From Porphyromonadaceae bacterium (GTDB taxonomy: Bacteria; Bacteroidota; Bacteroidia; Bacteroidales; Tannerellaceae): a stretch of 7,396 bases of DNA. Below the pieces are notes generated by a model. That model made no database searches. It was not told the DNA's origin and saw only the letters and a program-made list of their open reading frames with translations. The stretch's first letter is position 1, and every line of letters begins with the position of its first letter. The stretch lies in contig DOZP01000353.1 of the NCBI GenBank assembly GCA_003517945.1, positions 1,914 to 9,309 on the forward strand. Reading direction: 5' to 3'. The translations under genes and the position numbers were made by a program. This document shows positions 6,149 through 7,396 of the stretch, piece after piece.

Positions 6149-7348
6149 TTACGTTAAAAATACATCCGGTATATTCATTACCGGTTTGATCGCAGCAATC
6201 TTTTTTCCTACGTTAAAACCTGAAGGACAGCTTACTGTACATTCGTTTTGGCAACTGCTGCACATGTTTTCAGGTAGTTTCAGTTCGGCCAGGGTTTCTT
6301 TGGATAACTGTGCGTATTTATATCCGTATGTATACATATACGCCCGCATCATATCAGGTATCGGAAGTCTTTCGGGACATTGCCTGCTGCATTCTCCACA
6401 CTGTTGGCAATAAAGCATCTCTTTTTCACGAAGGGATGCCAGGTATTTATTTTCATCTTCGTTCGGCTCCGGAGACTGTACGGCAGCGAGACATTCGTCC
6501 AGCTCGTCATAATTGGTAAATCCGGGTATGGCGGTTGTAATGTGTTTATTCTGCCATGCCCATTTAAGGCAAGCCTGTGCGTTGATTTTCTTTTTACCGT
6601 CCGCACCTTCTACTCCGCCGGCCATTGTTTTCATGGCTACCAATCCGATACCGGCTTCGGCTGCACGTGCAATAGCCGCATTAACTTCTGCGAGGTTATT
6701 CAATTTAAAATTATAGCTCATGAGAACTACGTCATATATTTTCATTTCGACAACCGCATCAAGCTGTTCCGGCTTATTGGCATGCGTAGAAATGCCGATA
6801 AATTTGGCTTTACCCGATTCTTTCACTTTATTCAATGCCGCTATAACACGGGCATCTTTGATTGTATCCGTATCTGCGATCGCATGAATATAGAAAATAT
6901 CGACATAATCCATTTTAAGACGTTTAAGGCTGGTATCCAGGTCATCCATGAATTTTTCCTCAAAATTATCCGCAAGCGGATAATCAAACTTCACTTTGGT
7001 TGCTATTATATAAGCATCGCGGGGTTTGTCGGCAAAGAAATTTCCGACCATTTCCTCATTTTTCCCATTTTGATAGCCGTTTGCCGTATCAAAATGTATT
7101 ATACCCGAATTATAGGCAGCTCTCAGAACACTCGGATTATCGGCACGCATTACACCCATACTAAGGATAGGCATCTTTAATCCGGTGCGTCCTAATGTAC
7201 GGACAGGTATTTCGGTCTGATTCTGTAATGTGTTTTGCACGGAAGAATTTACTCCGGCGGCTTTTATGCCTTCAGGAAAGAATGCGGCTCCCGCACTTGC
7301 AGCAGTCATACCGAGAAATCTTCTACGATTAATAATAGTTTTTTTCAT
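6149..7348 (-). CDS. Tat-exported aldo/keto reductase with C-terminal Fe-S cluster motifs
   Basis: A 399-residue protein. The N-terminus has a twin-arginine signal (NRRRFLG, residues 7-13) followed by a mild hydrophobic stretch (about 14-24). Residues about 47-290 form an aldo/keto reductase barrel starting PVRTLGRTGLKMPILSMG. The catalytic tetrad is present: D87 and Y92 (HFDTANGY), K118 (ATKVK) and H155 (YIHA). IPGFTNYDEL near 275 corresponds to the cofactor-binding region of the family. The C-terminus has CQQCGECSRQCP (C314, C317, C320, C324; CX2CX2CX3CP, a ferredoxin-like 4Fe-4S motif) and then CSSCQNECTVSCP (C363, C366, C370, C374; CX2CX3CX3CP, unusual spacing). The layout matches predicted oxidoreductases of the COG1453 type. 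The substrate is unknown. The exported location is odd for an NAD(P)H enzyme and suggests cofactor loading before export, or electron transfer through the clusters. It is the first gene of a two-gene operon. Confidence 0.92.
   Translation of the reverse strand: MKKTIINRRRFLGMTAASAGAAFFPEGIKAAGVNSSVQNTLQNQTEIPVRTLGRTGLKMPILSMGVMRADNPSVLRAAYNSGIIHFDTANGYQNGKNEEMVGNFFADKPRDAYIIATKVKFDYPLADNFEEKFMDDLDTSLKRLKMDYVDIFYIHAIADTDTIKDARVIAALNKVKESGKAKFIGISTHANKPEQLDAVVEMKIYDVVLMSYNFKLNNLAEVNAAIARAAEAGIGLVAMKTMAGGVEGADGKKKINAQACLKWAWQNKHITTAIPGFTNYDELDECLAAVQSPEPNEDENKYLASLREKEMLYCQQCGECSRQCPERLPIPDMMRAYMYTYGYKYAQLSKETLAELKLPENMCSSCQNECTVSCPSGFNVGKKIAAIKPVMNIPDVFLT
6965..6984. repeat. Perfect inverted repeat inside the reductase gene
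   Basis: ATTATCCGC (6965-6973) and GCGGATAAT (6976-6984) are exact reverse complements separated by AA. The repeat is within codons for the residues around DYPLADNF (about 122-129) of the reductase. It may be a coincidence of codon choice, or a hairpin in the mRNA. Confidence 0.7.
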
Positions 7349-7376
7349 CGTTGGTTGAATTTTAAAATAAATTTCA

Positions 7377-7384
7377 CAAATATA
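7377..7384 (-). promoter_or_regulatory. Probable -7 promoter box of the reductase-DUF6599 operon
   Basis: On the minus strand this reads TATATTTG, a perfect match to the Bacteroides -7 element TAnnTTTG. It lies 28 nt upstream of the reductase ATG. The expected -33 TTTG, about 19 nt farther upstream, would lie beyond the end of the window, so only half of the promoter can be seen. Confidence 0.5.
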
Positions 7385-7396
7385 GTTTAAATCGGG

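Noticed and set aside
6380..7180. A 266-codon open frame on the + strand.
   Set aside because: It lies entirely antisense to the reductase gene, whose protein has clear catalytic and Fe-S motifs; the + strand product has no recognisable domain.

Overview
The window looks like chromosomal DNA from a member of the Bacteroidota, most likely order Bacteroidales. The evidence is a bat (aerotolerance-type) gene cluster in the usual batC-batD-batE order, promoter elements of the Bacteroidota type (TTTG ... TAnnTTTG), start codons with little Shine-Dalgarno support, moderately AT-rich DNA, and a short HTH protein of a type I associate with Bacteroidales. Genus cannot be fixed from this sequence. No rRNA, tRNA, CRISPR array, insertion sequence or phage gene was seen, and base composition looks even throughout by eye.

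Layout. Positions 1-3493 (+ strand) are the 3' end of an envelope operon: the tail of batC, complete batD and batE, and a PAP2-family membrane phosphatase starting 3 nt after batE. Positions 3494-3625 are intergenic, with an imperfect hairpin and a good Bacteroidota promoter. Positions 3626-3901 encode a 91-residue HTH protein with its own terminator. Positions 4005-5120 encode a 371-residue protein with a DUF2007-like domain followed by two universal stress protein (UspA) domains, the second degenerate. A perfect 12-bp-stem bidirectional terminator (5204-5242) separates this + strand block from a convergent two-gene minus-strand operon. That operon is transcribed from the right edge: a Tat-signal aldo/keto reductase with C-terminal Fe-S cysteine motifs (7348-6149), then a secreted DUF6599-like protein (6139-5276). 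A perfect -7 box for this operon lies at 7377-7384; its -33 partner would fall outside the window.

How the genes fit together. BatC, BatD and BatE are known to be encoded together with MoxR, DUF58, BatA and BatB, and are thought to form an inner-membrane/periplasmic complex; the co-transcribed PAP2 enzyme suggests a link to envelope lipid metabolism (inference). The Usp protein looks like a cytoplasmic ATP-binding stress sensor. The reductase and the DUF6599 protein both carry export signals and sit 9 nt apart, so they probably act together in the periplasm (inference). The least explained parts are this exported reductase/DUF6599 pair, the DUF2007-Usp-degenerate Usp architecture and the stand-alone HTH gene. 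Nothing here can be called a new defence or mobile system.
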